From Streptomyces filipinensis (GTDB lineage: Bacteria; Actinomycetota; Actinomycetes; Streptomycetales; Streptomycetaceae), in assembly GCF_014649495.1 (NCBI RefSeq), contig NZ_BMTD01000036.1, positions 1-36,680 of the forward strand: a stretch of 36,680 nucleotides of DNA. Reading direction: 5' to 3'. This document shows, piece after piece, positions 16,946 to 24,998 of this stretch (within the stretch, counting starts at the first letter, position 1; every line of letters starts with the position of its first letter). The notes under the pieces were generated by a model, which had not been told where the DNA came from, made no database searches, and saw nothing but the letters and a program-made list of their open reading frames with translations. The translations under genes were made by a program, and so were the position numbers.

Positions 16946-17459
16946 CTGATCGTGCCGGAAGCAACTCGCAAGGCGCGTGACACGCCTCGCGCTCGATCGT
17001 CCGTACGGATCGATCTCGTTCGGGGGGTTGTTCGACGGTGAAGTCAATGGCTCGAAATAGTGCTACTTTTCCGGTCTTGGGTTGCCTTAGCAAGGAACAT
17101 GCACCTGCGGCACATCTGCAACGCAATGCCCGCCCCCTCCAGCTGCCAGCGCCTGACCAACACAGGGTGCATGACATGTCAGACCCTGGTCCCGTCCCTG
17201 CACGAGGACGGAACCGAAGACTGATCACCACACCACGGACGCCCTTCGCCATGGTTGCCGCTAGCACGGACATCGGACTCACTCATCCAGGAGTGACGGA
17301 TGAGCAGCGCGAGCCCGTCCAGAACGCACACACTTCGGGCACGCCTGGGAAGCGTCTGTAACAACTTGAGGTGTGCGTGCAACCAATCCGGTATGTGGAC
17401 GGTCTTCAGCACACCCGGACTCCATGAGTGGGGATCCGGCTCATCGTTCCTGGAGAACC
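16946..17459. other. intergenic region with one palindrome
   Basis: No supported gene. A 10-base perfect palindrome TCCGTACGGA lies at 17000-17009 inside a longer near-palindrome (about 16994-17014, one-base offset), 54 bases after the flavoprotein stop; it may be a terminator or operator. A 107-codon open frame from 17038 has no ribosome site and low-complexity composition, so I do not call it. The segment 17040-17100 has lower GC than its surroundings. Confidence 0.4.
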
Positions 17460-18227
17460 ATGCACATCCGTACGGCCGCGGTCGCCACCGTCGGCAGCCT
17501 GGCGCTGCTCCCCCTTCTCGCGCCCACCGCGCAGGCGGACGACCACAAGGGTGACATCGTCTTCACCTCGGTGGCGTTCAGCAAGACCACCGTCAACGTC
17601 GGCATCAGCGAGCCGCAGGAGCTGACGGTCACAGCCACCGCCAAGGACAGCTCCGGCATCAGGATGATGGTCGGCCTCAAGTTGGTGAGCTCCGACAGCC
17701 GCATCCAGTACGCGAAGTCGTCAGCGTGCACGCGCCCCACCTCGACGACCATGAAGTGCACCTGGTCGTACAGCCTGGAGCCCGACCGCACCGACTATGC
17801 CGACCTCCGCAACAGCTCGGCCGGCACCTGGCACCTCGATCTGGAGGCCTCTGCCTACGACGGCGACTACTACACGCTGGACAGCAGCGCCACGATGAAG
17901 ATCAAGCGCTACGCCAAGCTGGCGACCACCCAGGCGACGCCCGAACCGGTGAGCAAGGGCAAAACGCTGACGGTGACCGGCGCCCTGACCCGAGCCGACT
18001 GGAACACCAACACCTACACCGGCTTCGCCGGCCAGAAGGTCGCCCTGCAGTTCAAGAAGTCCGGTACCTCGACGTACACCACGGTCAAGACGGTGACCAC
18101 CGACAGTGCCGGCAAGCTGAGGACGACAGCCACTGCGAACGCCTCCGGCACCTGGCGCTGGCACTTCGCGGGAACGGGCACGACCAGCTCGGCGACGGCG
18201 GCAGGGGACGGGGTCGCGCTGAGGTAG
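17460..18227 (+). CDS. secreted protein of unknown function
   Basis: 255 residues from ATG 17460 with GGAG a few bases upstream. An N-terminal signal peptide is clear: MHIRTAAV, a hydrophobic core VGSLALLPLLAP and the cleavage site AQA-DD. The mature part is Thr/Ser/Lys-rich and looks like two beta-sandwich (Ig-like) domains: residues ~30-150 with EPQELTVTATAKDSSG, and ~160-255 with VSKGKTLTVTGALTRADWN, YTGFAGQKVALQFKKSGTS and TTVKTVTTDSAGKLRTTATA. The second half resembles the adhesin or calcium-binding-like repeats of many Streptomyces exported proteins (KGKTLTVTGxLTR...GQxVxLQFKxSGTxTY). No catalytic motif. A hairpin at 18272-18309 should end its transcript. Confidence 0.85.
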   Translation: MHIRTAAVATVGSLALLPLLAPTAQADDHKGDIVFTSVAFSKTTVNVGISEPQELTVTATAKDSSGIRMMVGLKLVSSDSRIQYAKSSACTRPTSTTMKCTWSYSLEPDRTDYADLRNSSAGTWHLDLEASAYDGDYYTLDSSATMKIKRYAKLATTQATPEPVSKGKTLTVTGALTRADWNTNTYTGFAGQKVALQFKKSGTSTYTTVKTVTTDSAGKLRTTATANASGTWRWHFAGTGTTSSATAAGDGVALR

Positions 18228-18271
18228 GGGCTCTTCCGGTCACGGTCTCCGCCGCGCAGCCGGCAAGCGAG

Positions 18272-18309
18272 CACCCCCGCACGGTACAAAGACGGCTCGA
18301 GCGGGGGTG
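18272..18309 (+). terminator. hairpin terminator after the secreted protein
   Basis: CACCCCCGC at 18272-18280 pairs perfectly with GCGGGGGTG at 18301-18309, loop 20 bases, 45 bases after the stop codon. There is no U-run, as is common in Streptomyces terminators. Confidence 0.6.
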
Positions 18310-18395
18310 TCGTGCGTGGCACCTCGATCCCATGCGCGCGGAGACCGACAGTGCCATCGAGGCCGAGATCAGTGCTCATTTCCATGCTCGGCGCT

Positions 18396-18674
18396 TCATG
18401 GCCCCTTCTTCGTACTGGAGGCGGCCTCGCGGAACAGCTCGGCGAGAGTACGCAGTTGGTGCTGGCGTGCCCGCTCGGCGTTGCGCCTGGCTCGCCGTGC
18501 GTCAGCGATGTGTACCAATGTGCCGCCAAGGCCGGCGGCGAACCACAGCGAGGCGTGGATGAAGGCGTGCTGGTATGCGCGGTGGATTCCGATGGCACAG
18601 GCGCCGAGAAATATCAAACGCTCAGACCACCGGCTCATGACTTCGGCATTCCGCTTGAACCACCGTTTCCGCAA
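18396..18674 (-). CDS. small membrane protein
   Basis: 92 residues if started at TTG 18674, which lies 8 bases after a full AAGGAGGT ribosome site; the frame also allows GTG 18683, but that overlaps the site. The protein has a basic N-terminus (LRKRWFKRN), two hydrophobic segments (RLIFLGACAIGIHRAYQ and IHASLWFAAGLGGTLVHIA) and a strongly basic helical tail (ARRARRNAERARQHQLRTLAELF). Family unknown. It is convergent with the secreted protein gene and the hairpin lies between them. Confidence 0.6.
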   Translation of the reverse strand: MRKRWFKRNAEVMSRWSERLIFLGACAIGIHRAYQHAFIHASLWFAAGLGGTLVHIADARRARRNAERARQHQLRTLAELFREAASSTKKGP

Positions 18675-18906
18675 CTCCCCCACCTCCTTCGTTGGCCCTC
18701 TGGCAATCGATTACGTCGGGATCACCCGGGGCGGCATTCCGTAGCTGGTCGCATGTGTCAATATCCGAGGCCACCTTCGCGATCGGTGGGGCCGCAGCAG
18801 GCAGAGGATATCCGAGGGCGGCACAGCGACTTTTGCCGGAGCTGCTTTGGCCCGAGCGATCATGGCTTCTCAAGCTTCCGGGCCCGTCGGGCAGTCTGTG
18901 GGCCTG

Positions 18907-19026
18907 CGGCGCATCGTCCCCTGGACGCCGAAACGAGTCCTCGCCCTCCGAGCCGGCATGCCCGCGAGGTACCATGCGATGGTCGACCTGGGCGGTGGCT
19001 GCGGCCTCCGATGGGAGACGGCGTGA
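18907..19026 (+). pseudogene. tyrosine integrase fragment
   Basis: The frame reads RRIVPWTPKRVLALRAGMPARYHAMVDLGGGCGLRW before a TGA. This is the start of the catalytic domain of actinobacterial site-specific integrases (RRxVPWTxxQVxAVRxALPARYxAMVDLGAGCGLRQGE); the catalytic Arg is the one in CGLRW. The N-terminal half and the HxxR, H and Tyr motifs are missing on both sides. It marks a lost integrative element. Confidence 0.65.
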
Positions 19027-19490
19027 ACGGGTGCCGCACCATCGGCGCACCAACTGCAGTTGAGAGAGGCCCAGTAGACCCTTCCGAGACCGGCGCGCCG
19101 CACCCACGCTCACTCGTACGCGCTGGTTCGCGAGGCTGTGCCGCACGACGCGTCCATCGTCGATCCAGCGCAGGATGTAGTCACTTTGTCTGGATGCTTA
19201 TGGTGCGCTGACCGACTCACGGCTACACGGCGCCCCCGCGTGGACCATCGGATGCACGAGCTGGTTCATCGGCGCCAGCGCTGTCCCGGAGCTATGGCCC
19301 TGGCCCCCCAAACGACACCGGTGATCTCTTCTCGTCCCCCCTCGCTCCCTTCAGTGACGCAGCCCTGGAGAGGGGTAAGCAGCTGACGTCCTCGCGAGCT
19401 GCTCGCGGCGGCCCTTGAACTTCTTGTCCAGGGGCGCGGAGGCGTTGTCCCGCACCACGGTGCATGGCCTCGGCCGTCGCCAGACTGGCA

Positions 19491-19637
19491 GTGCGGGGCC
19501 GACACCGTCCGCGTCCGGGGCCAGCGCGGGCGGCCCCCGCCGGGCCGGCCGGCCAGCCGACAGCAGACGAACTCCAGCAGCAGGACCGCGTCGATCTCGC
19601 CGGGTGTCTGCTCCCACCACAGGTCAGGATCGGCACC
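19491..19637 (-). repeat. 147-base inverted repeat, arm A
   Basis: Reverse complement of 20329-20475 with 7 mismatches in 147 positions. One frame encodes DLWWEQTPGEIDAVLLLEF followed by VCCRLAGRPGGGRPR, conserved between the arms, so both derive from the same protein-coding sequence, whose family I do not recognise. Confidence 0.8.
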
Positions 19638-19853
19638 CACGACCAGAGCGCCCAGCACGTGGACACGCCGATCGCTCCTGTCCTCGCGCGGCGCCACCGG
19701 CGACTTGTCCTTGGGCGTGACGACTTCCGCACTGCCTCGGCCTCTGGCACTGATCCCTGCCGGTCAGCCGAATCGCACGCTCAACGGCAGCCGCACACCG
19801 AAGCTCAGGGTCTGCCCCGCCTGAGCCGCGTCGAGGAATTGATTCGGATCGCA

Positions 19854-19872
19854 TTTGCGCGGCGTAACTCGA
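19854..19872 (-). repeat. 19-base inverted repeat, arm A
   Basis: The reverse complement of this stretch (tcgagttacgccgcgcaaa) occurs without mismatch at 20248-20266, nested inside the 147-base inverted repeat pair. Confidence 0.75.
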
Positions 19873-19873
19873 G

Positions 19874-19953
19874 GCGCCGCACCGGCGACTGCAATACGGC
19901 CGCTGGGAACGGTGCCGATCCGGTGAACAGCGACAGCGCCGCACCGGCGACTG
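19874..19953 (+). repeat. 18-base direct repeat pair
   Basis: gcgccgcaccggcgactg occurs at 19874-19891 and at 19936-19953, so 62 bases are duplicated in register. The first copy runs into the 31-base repeat that starts at 19891. Confidence 0.7.
19891..19921 (+). repeat. 31-base direct repeat, copy 1
   Basis: Matches 20309-20339 in the same orientation with one mismatch (a for g at the sixth base). Copy 2 overlaps the first bases of arm B of the 147-base inverted repeat. Confidence 0.75.
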
Positions 19954-20247
19954 GTACCGACCTGGTCGTCCTCTCACCTGTGAGTAGCCGCATGAGTGCA
20001 CGCATCCGCGATCTCTCCCTCCCAGTGCCCATCTCTCCCTGTAGCTGAGCAATTTGAGAATCCTGTACGGGCGCGGGCAGGGGAAGCGACTCATCCCGCC
20101 GTCACTCGGATGGTGCAGCGCATACCCTCGGCGTTCGGGCGCGGGCGGACGCCCGGAAGGCTCCTGCGCGACCGTTCGCGCTGTTGGCGGCGGCTTTTTT
20201 TTCCTGCAGCACCATCGAGTGGCCCAGAGGAGGGTGCTTATGCACAG

Positions 20248-20266
20248 TCGAGTTACGCCGCGCAAA
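20248..20266 (+). repeat. 19-base inverted repeat, arm B
   Basis: Perfect inverted partner of 19854-19872; lies just after an ATG with a strong ribosome site at 20240. Confidence 0.75.
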
Positions 20267-20308
20267 GTCCCGCGGAAAGCTGCTACTCGAAAAGTATCGT
20301 TTCGACCC

Positions 20309-20475
20309 GCAATGCGGCCGCTGGGAACGGTGCCGATCCTGACCTGTGGTGGGAGCACACGCCCGGCAAGATCGACGCGACCGTGCTGCTGGAGTTCGTC
20401 TGCTGTCGGCTGGCCGGCCGGCCCGGCGGGGGCCGCCCGCGCTGGTCCCGGACGCGGACGGTGTCGGCCCCGCAC
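20309..20475 (+). repeat. 31-base direct repeat copy 2 joined to 147-base inverted repeat arm B
   Basis: 20309-20339 repeats 19891-19921, and 20329-20475 is the inverted partner of 19491-19637. The frame from 20341 encodes DLWWEHTPGKIDATVLLEF and the same VCCRLAGRPGGG stretch as arm A. Confidence 0.8.
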
Positions 20476-20946
20476 ATGTCGCATCGACGGCATCGCCACC
20501 GCCGTGGACCAGGCGCTGACCCGCCAACGTACCCGCATCCAAGGATCACCAGCAGACTTCACCGGAACCGCTGAGCGCCTGCCCTCTCCGCCCGCGTCGT
20601 CACCGCCTCACTCCTCCGCGTGGTCGAAAGCGGCGAGCCGGAGTGCAACGAAGCGTCCAGCACGATCTTCATCCCGTCTTGGCCAGCCGCACGACGAAAC
20701 CCCGCCGGAGCAGACCAGCGGGGCTTCCTCAAGTCAGGCGGGCCAGCGGAGCTCCGCATCGCCTGTTCTGTCACAGGCCCTATGAGCGGCGTCCTGGCTG
20801 TCGCTGTCTGACCAGGTGGAAGACCTCCCGGGTCGCGCAGCGTTTGAGGCCTCGGACGAACTCGCGTCGGGTCTTGCCCTCCTTGATGCGGTGCGCGGGG
20901 CAGCCCTGGTGGGAGTCAGAACGGACGGTTCGGTGCGGCGCGGTTG

Positions 20947-21933
20947 TCACGGTGTCTTCGTGGCCTCGCAGTGCCTCTTGATGAGGTCGTAGGAGCGGAC
21001 GCGGGCCTCGAGGTCGTAGACAGGTGTGGTCAGCATGAGTTCGTCTGCTCCGGTCTCGGCGGCCAGTTGCGCGAGCCGGCGTACGACGGCCTCGGGCGTC
21101 CCGCACGCCTGCTGTGCACGGAAACCGGCAAGCGCCTGCCGTTCCTCCGCCGTGAAGGGATGGCTGGCGGCATCCGCGGGCGTGGGGAAGGGAATCTCGC
21201 TCAGACCTTTGAGCAGCCCGGCCTTGACGACGTCCATGGGCCCGGCCCGCCACGCCGCTTCCTCCTCCGTCTCCGCGCATATCGCCTCCAGGCACACCAC
21301 CACCCGGGGCTGCTCGCACCAGCGGGACGGGATGAACGCCGCACGATAGCGCTCCAGCACCGCGAAGGTGTTGTCGGGCCGGATGTGGTGTGCGACGGCG
21401 ATCGGCAGGCCGAGCCGCGCGGCGAGGGCGGCACCCGCGGTACTGGAGCACAGCAGCCATGGCTCCGGCAGCCGGCCGAGTGCCACTTCCTCGACCAGAA
21501 AGGAGAGGATCGCAGCGACGTCGTCGTGGTACTGCGCGTCCGTCGCCGGTCCGGCTCCGCGGCGCAATGCCCGCGCGGTGGCCTCGTCGAAGGTGCCAGG
21601 GCCGCGGCCGATACCCAGGTCGATGCGGTCCGGGTGCAACGCGGCCAGTGTTCCGAACTGCTCCGCCAGCGTGATGGGCGCATGGTTGGGCGCGAGCACT
21701 CCACCCGACCCGAGGCGGATGGCCGAGGTCGAGGCCGCCGCATGGGCGATCAACACCACCGGCGGGAACGCGCCGATCGCGGGCGAATGGTGGTGCTCGG
21801 CGTACCAGATCCGGTGATACCCCAGTAATTCGAGCCTGCGGGCGAAGGTAGCTGTGTCACGCAGGGTCTCCACGCCACTGGTCCCTGATTCGACCACCGC
21901 GACTTCCAGCGCTGAAATCGGCACATCGATCAT
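20947..21933 (-). CDS. LLM-class flavin-dependent oxidoreductase (luciferase-like monooxygenase)
   Basis: 328 residues from ATG 21933 (MIDVPISALEVAVVESGTS). The protein shows the group signature of the bacterial alkanal-monooxygenase-like proteins that start with a conserved LxVVExG: RRLELLGYHRIWYAEHHHSPAIG, RLGSGGVLAPNHAPITLAEQFGTLAALHPDRIDLGIGRGPG and a late CGTPEAVVRRLAQLAAETGADELMLTTPVYD. These TIM-barrel enzymes use reduced FMN and oxygen on unidentified small molecules. No strong ribosome site is visible before the ATG, but the conserved N-terminus begins there; the open frame continues upstream only because it runs into an SDR remnant in the same frame. Cytoplasmic. Confidence 0.9.
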   Translation of the reverse strand: MIDVPISALEVAVVESGTSGVETLRDTATFARRLELLGYHRIWYAEHHHSPAIGAFPPVVLIAHAAASTSAIRLGSGGVLAPNHAPITLAEQFGTLAALHPDRIDLGIGRGPGTFDEATARALRRGAGPATDAQYHDDVAAILSFLVEEVALGRLPEPWLLCSSTAGAALAARLGLPIAVAHHIRPDNTFAVLERYRAAFIPSRWCEQPRVVVCLEAICAETEEEAAWRAGPMDVVKAGLLKGLSEIPFPTPADAASHPFTAEERQALAGFRAQQACGTPEAVVRRLAQLAAETGADELMLTTPVYDLEARVRSYDLIKRHCEATKTP

Positions 21934-21974
21934 GCCGTCAGCATAGAGATCGGGGTCGTGACACTCTCTATCAA

Positions 21975-22260
21975 GGCAGCGATGCGGCTGTGCCGCCGCC
22001 GCCGCGTACGCGCTGGCCCTCGTGATGCCGAAGATGGCAGCGGAACAGGTGTTGACGATGCGACGGTATCCGCGATTCCGCATCGTGGGCCATGCCGCTC
22101 GGCTCATGTGCACCGTACTTCCGAAGTGGCTGTCGTCGATACGCCCCCACTTCCGCAGTGCGGCATCGACGGCCGCTTGGGCTCCTTCCATGGTGGATAC
22201 GTCGTGGGAGTCGCCCACCGCACCTGACCGCCGGCCTAGGTGATGGCCGCACATACCTCG
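21975..22260 (-). pseudogene. short-chain dehydrogenase fragment with internal deletion
   Basis: Upstream of, and in frame with, the LLM oxidoreductase is HDVSTMEGAQAAVDAALRKWGRID, then DSHFGSTVHMSRAAWPTM and GYRRIVNTCSAAIFGITRASAYAAAAA. These are consecutive SDR segments: the D-V-S loop and helix before the NNAG strand, then the helix and the strand with the catalytic Ser (NTCSA) and the Y-A-A-A-x version of the YxxxK site, where the Lys is replaced by Ala. About 35 residues with the NNAG motif are missing after GRID, and the TGxxxGxG N-terminus and the C-terminal half are absent. A dead remnant. Confidence 0.7.
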
Positions 22261-22375
22261 TTGCTTGGATGTTGTTTCCGGTCTCATGGAGTGGCCTGCC
22301 TTCCGGGGACAGGGCCCTTGGCAGGCGGTTCAGCCGCGGTGAGGGTACGGAGCGGAGCGGTGTCCGCTTGGGTAG

Positions 22376-22621
22376 TCACGGATGCAGGAAATGGGGCGTG
22401 TCGAGGGGAATCGATCGATGGGAGAGGGAGAGGCCGACGCCGATCAGCCACAGCAGGAGCGTCAGGTGAGCGAATCCGATACCGCTCAGCAACCGGACCG
22501 CGACATGGAGGACACCGGGCAGTCGGTCGGGCCCGGCGAAGACGGCGACCTGGCGGCCCTTCTTGCGGGCCGTCACGATGCGCAGCGCGGTGGGCAGAAC
22601 GAAGAGGAGGGGGCAGAGCAC
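22376..22621 (-). CDS. possible small membrane protein (may be the end of a broken gene)
   Basis: 81 codons from GTG 22621 with two hydrophobic stretches (LCPLLFVLPTALRIV and FAHLTLLLWLIGVGLSLS). The frame remains open upstream (VQIPLAQLVLCPLLF), and another frame just before it reads GAHADVGAPPRYSLFGGHW, so the piece may be the C-terminus of a longer frame-broken membrane protein that extends to about 22800. I do not recognise the family and am unsure that it is expressed. Confidence 0.4.
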   Translation of the reverse strand: MLCPLLFVLPTALRIVTARKKGRQVAVFAGPDRLPGVLHVAVRLLSGIGFAHLTLLLWLIGVGLSLSHRSIPLDTPHFLHP

Positions 22622-22852
22622 GAGTTGGGCGAGCGGGATCTGTACCAGTGACCGCCGAACAGGGAGTAGCGGGGCGGCGCTCCGACATCGGCGTGGGCGC
22701 CGGTGCGGATCAGCAGCGTTTCGGCTACGGCGTCGAGGACCATCACCGGCGCCGGCAGATCAGACCGAGCCTGGGCCAGCCCCAGCCAGGCCGCATTGCA
22801 GACAGTTTGGTGGCGACGCCGAGCACGGCACAGATCCACAGGCTCCCCCGGC

Positions 22853-23164
22853 TCAACGCCCGGCGCCCCCCCGGTTGCCCACCGCCCGGGGACTGCTGAC
22901 GCCGCGTACTGGCGGCGCCGACGCGGGACCCAGGGAGCCGCCGTGGCCTGTGGCAGCGGGAACTGCTCGGAATAGGAACTCGCAGCCGTGCTGGAGGTCG
23001 TGCGCGCGCTCGCCGCAGACCTGGGGGTCGACGCGGATCCGCTGGAGAAGTTCCGCGAGGCCAAAGGGGGTGAGCGGGGCGGCTTCGCTGACCGGATCGT
23101 CTGGACGGGCAACCGCTGACCACAGGCCGTTCTCAGCGACGAGTCGGTACACGACTTCGCGCAC
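22853..23164 (-). CDS. hypothetical protein
   Basis: 103 codons from GTG 23164. The first 65 residues have a normal composition (VREVVYRLVAENGLWSAVARP, SEAAPLTPFGLAELLQRIRVD), while the last 30 are Gly/Ser/Pro-rich, as if the true 3' end were lost or in another frame. No strong ribosome site. Family unknown; it could be a remnant. Confidence 0.35.
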   Translation of the reverse strand: MREVVYRLVAENGLWSAVARPDDPVSEAAPLTPFGLAELLQRIRVDPQVCGERAHDLQHGCEFLFRAVPAATGHGGSLGPASAPPVRGVSSPRAVGNRGGAGR

Positions 23165-23250
23165 AACTGCGTGTCGCCTCTTCTATGCCTTGATCAAGCG
23201 GACTAGGGCGTGTCCGGTGGGCCAGGAACAGAGGGGCCACCCCGGCTGCC

Positions 23251-23995
23251 ATGGGGCGCTCTAATGCCCAGGTGGTGAACTGGACGCAGATGCACGACTG
23301 CTACGGGGATGTCGATCGTGTCCCGGTACTTCTGGAACGGGTGGAGCTCGAGGACAACGCCGAAGCATGGGAGGAGCTGGCATACCGGCTGGTCCTCGAA
23401 TACGACCTCGTCTTCCCCGCCAGCTTCGCCGCCCTGCCGCGCCTGGTGCGTCTCGCCTCGAAGAGCGCACGGGCGCGTGGACTGGCCGCAGCGATCCTGC
23501 GGGGCGCGGCAGGACACCGCGGCTGCGACGATCTGCTGGCGGACTGCGACGACGCGATCGCGGAGTTCCGCAAACTGGTGGACCGGCACCTGCAATCGCG
23601 GCCGGCCGACTACCTCGCGACCTTCCTCGATACGCTCGCGGCCAAGGAGGAGTACCACTGGAGTGCCGTCCTGGGGGACTTCACGGACGACTTCTACCAC
23701 CTGGCTTGCCCCCGCTGCGCCGTGGAAGTGACGATCGCTATCGGGGACCACGGGCGCTGTTCAGCGATCCGGGACTGGCACCTGGGCGACGTGGAACGTC
23801 GCGACCCACGGCCGGCCTCTCCCGAGGCACTCTCCGGCACCTGCCGGTGGATGCACGAGACTGCCGTCCGCGACGGCACGAGGCCCTCGCCGACGGAATC
23901 GCCCACCTCTTCGGCCAGGCCGAATGCCCCCCTGCGCCAGCGTGTTCAACATCGCGGACGAGTACACATCCACCAACCGCCCCGTCCTTCGGTAG
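23251..23995 (+). pseudogene. zinc-ribbon protein of unknown function, two frameshifts near the end
   Basis: From ATG 23251 about 208 codons give a soluble helical protein (VPVLLERVELEDNAEAWEELAYRLV, FPASFAALPRLVRLAS) resembling HEAT-like proteins of actinomycetes that may be immunity-type, followed by a strand with LACPRCAVEVTI. At about 23876 the frame is lost; a second frame continues HEALADGIAHLFGQAECP, and after another one-base shift near 23930 a third frame gives CASVFNIADEYTSTNRPVLR to a TAG at 23995. Correcting both restores a second CPxC pair matching the first CPRC, i.e. a split zinc ribbon, which is strong evidence that the corrected reading is the original. Either the gene is newly broken or these are sequence errors. 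No clear ribosome site at 23251; GTG 23272 is an alternative start. Confidence 0.65.
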
Positions 23996-24026
23996 GCATG
24001 GTGAATCGGAAGTAGGCGAGCAGCGC

Positions 24027-24110
24027 TCAGGAGCGGAGCCACAGCCCGATCGCGGTGACGGTCACCGTGCCGTGGAAGACGTACGCCCGTTTGTCGAAGC
24101 GGGTGGCCAC
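24027..24110 (-). pseudogene. IS5-type transposase C-terminal tail
   Basis: The frame VATRFDKRAYVFHGTVTVTAIGLWLRS to the stop is the last 27 residues of an IS5-type transposase, close to the tail of the remnant at 6160-6474 (TTRYDKRGYVYLGTVT). Directly upstream on the same strand, to about 24370, is an unrelated coding-like stretch (KTIKVDEARETALRLCGTADELL) that I cannot assign. Confidence 0.65.
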
Positions 24111-24373
24111 GTCCGCATGCTGGTGTGCCCGGCAGACCGTCGAGTCCTCTGCGGGGGCTAGACGATCCGCAGGAAGTGCCCTCAGCCGAGTGGAGAACCT
24201 GTTGCTGCCAGCCGCAGGCAGGCTGGAGAAGGTCCACACGAGCAGTTCGTCGGCTGTACCGCAGAGTCTCAGCGCGGTCTCGCGGGCTTCATCCACCTTG
24301 ATCGTCTTCGACCGGGCCGCTTGCGCGCGTCGCCGACGAGGACGTCGCGGCCGATCTGCGGACGGCTGTCGTT

Positions 24374-24946
24374 TCATCGCCAAGAGGCCGCCGTCTTGAT
24401 CTTGCCGGGTACGTAGGTGACGGGAATGCCGTCCAGCCGGTTGCCCTGCGCCCTGACCCGGCTGAGTGCGCTCGGCTTGACCTCGATGGTGATGCCGGAG
24501 CCGTCGGCGTTGGGCGAGGCGCCGTAGTACACCTCCTTCGAGGCGTCCTTGACGGCGCCCACCGGGACGATCTTGTCGATCTCCCCGTCCAGGACCTTCC
24601 TGCTGTAATCGGCGTGCTGAACGCGTATCAGCGCGGTGTCGATCGTCGGGTGGGCGTGCTTGGCGGAGGCGACCAGCTTCGCGGCTCGGGTGCTGTCGGT
24701 GGCGTAGAGGGTGACGAAGCCATGGTCCTCGTCGACGTGCAGGTCGCTGTAGGTATCGGCGAACGCTCCACGACCCTGCTCGCCGAGGGCGTTGGCGACG
24801 GCGTTCAGGGGTGCGACCTTCTTGGCGTGCGCAAGGAGCGCGGGGTCGGTGTGGGTCGGATCGCCGGTCGCTGCGTCGGAATCGGCCCCGCATCCGGCAA
24901 GGGCGAGCAACACGACGAGGACGGCGGGCAGCAGGGGGCGACGCAT
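24374..24946 (-). CDS. lipoprotein following an ECF sigma/anti-sigma pair
   Basis: 190 residues from ATG 24946, which has GGAGGAACTC right before it; the frame opens earlier but without such a site. MRRPLLPAVLVVLLALAGCGAD is a lipoprotein signal with lipobox LAGC. The mature protein has an alpha/beta pattern (YSDLHVDEDHGFVTLYATD, IDTALIRVQHADYSRKVLDGEID, ITIEVKPSALSRV) of unknown family, found on the outer face of the membrane. It is the third gene of a run of three on the minus strand, 52 bases after the anti-sigma-like gene, so it may be regulated by, or signal to, that pair. Confidence 0.85.
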   Translation of the reverse strand: MRRPLLPAVLVVLLALAGCGADSDAATGDPTHTDPALLAHAKKVAPLNAVANALGEQGRGAFADTYSDLHVDEDHGFVTLYATDSTRAAKLVASAKHAHPTIDTALIRVQHADYSRKVLDGEIDKIVPVGAVKDASKEVYYGASPNADGSGITIEVKPSALSRVRAQGNRLDGIPVTYVPGKIKTAASWR

Positions 24947-24998
24947 GAGTTCCTCCATGAGGTGTCGAGAGCGGTGCGAGAGGAGAAGGAGAAGCCCG

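Larger units (their letters stand above)
19027..20946. other. gene-poor debris region with repeats
   Basis: No intact gene is supported. Contents are the repeats listed separately, a minus-strand fragment near 19380-19470 reading VVRDNASAPLDKKFKGRREQLA that resembles the last part of an IS630-like transposase (VVxDNASAHxxKxFxxRREQLA), and a plus-strand coding-like stretch near 20485-20578 (RIDGIATAVDQALTRQRTRI). An ATG at 20240 has a strong GGAGGG site but its 181-codon frame runs through the repeat in an unlikely composition. A small hairpin GCGCGA-ccgt-TCGCGC at 20166-20181 precedes eight T at 20195-20202. Confidence 0.45.

Noticed and set aside
17038..17361. 107-codon frame in the intergenic region before the secreted protein
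   Set aside because: No ribosome site, no family resemblance, low-complexity composition.
19491..20475. CRISPR array or integron-like array
   Set aside because: Repeats are few, of unequal length and in both orientations, with no regular spacers.
20054..20785. 243-codon plus frame through the repeat mosaic
   Set aside because: Composition is Arg/Ser/Pro-rich where it crosses the 147-base repeat, which is coding in another frame.
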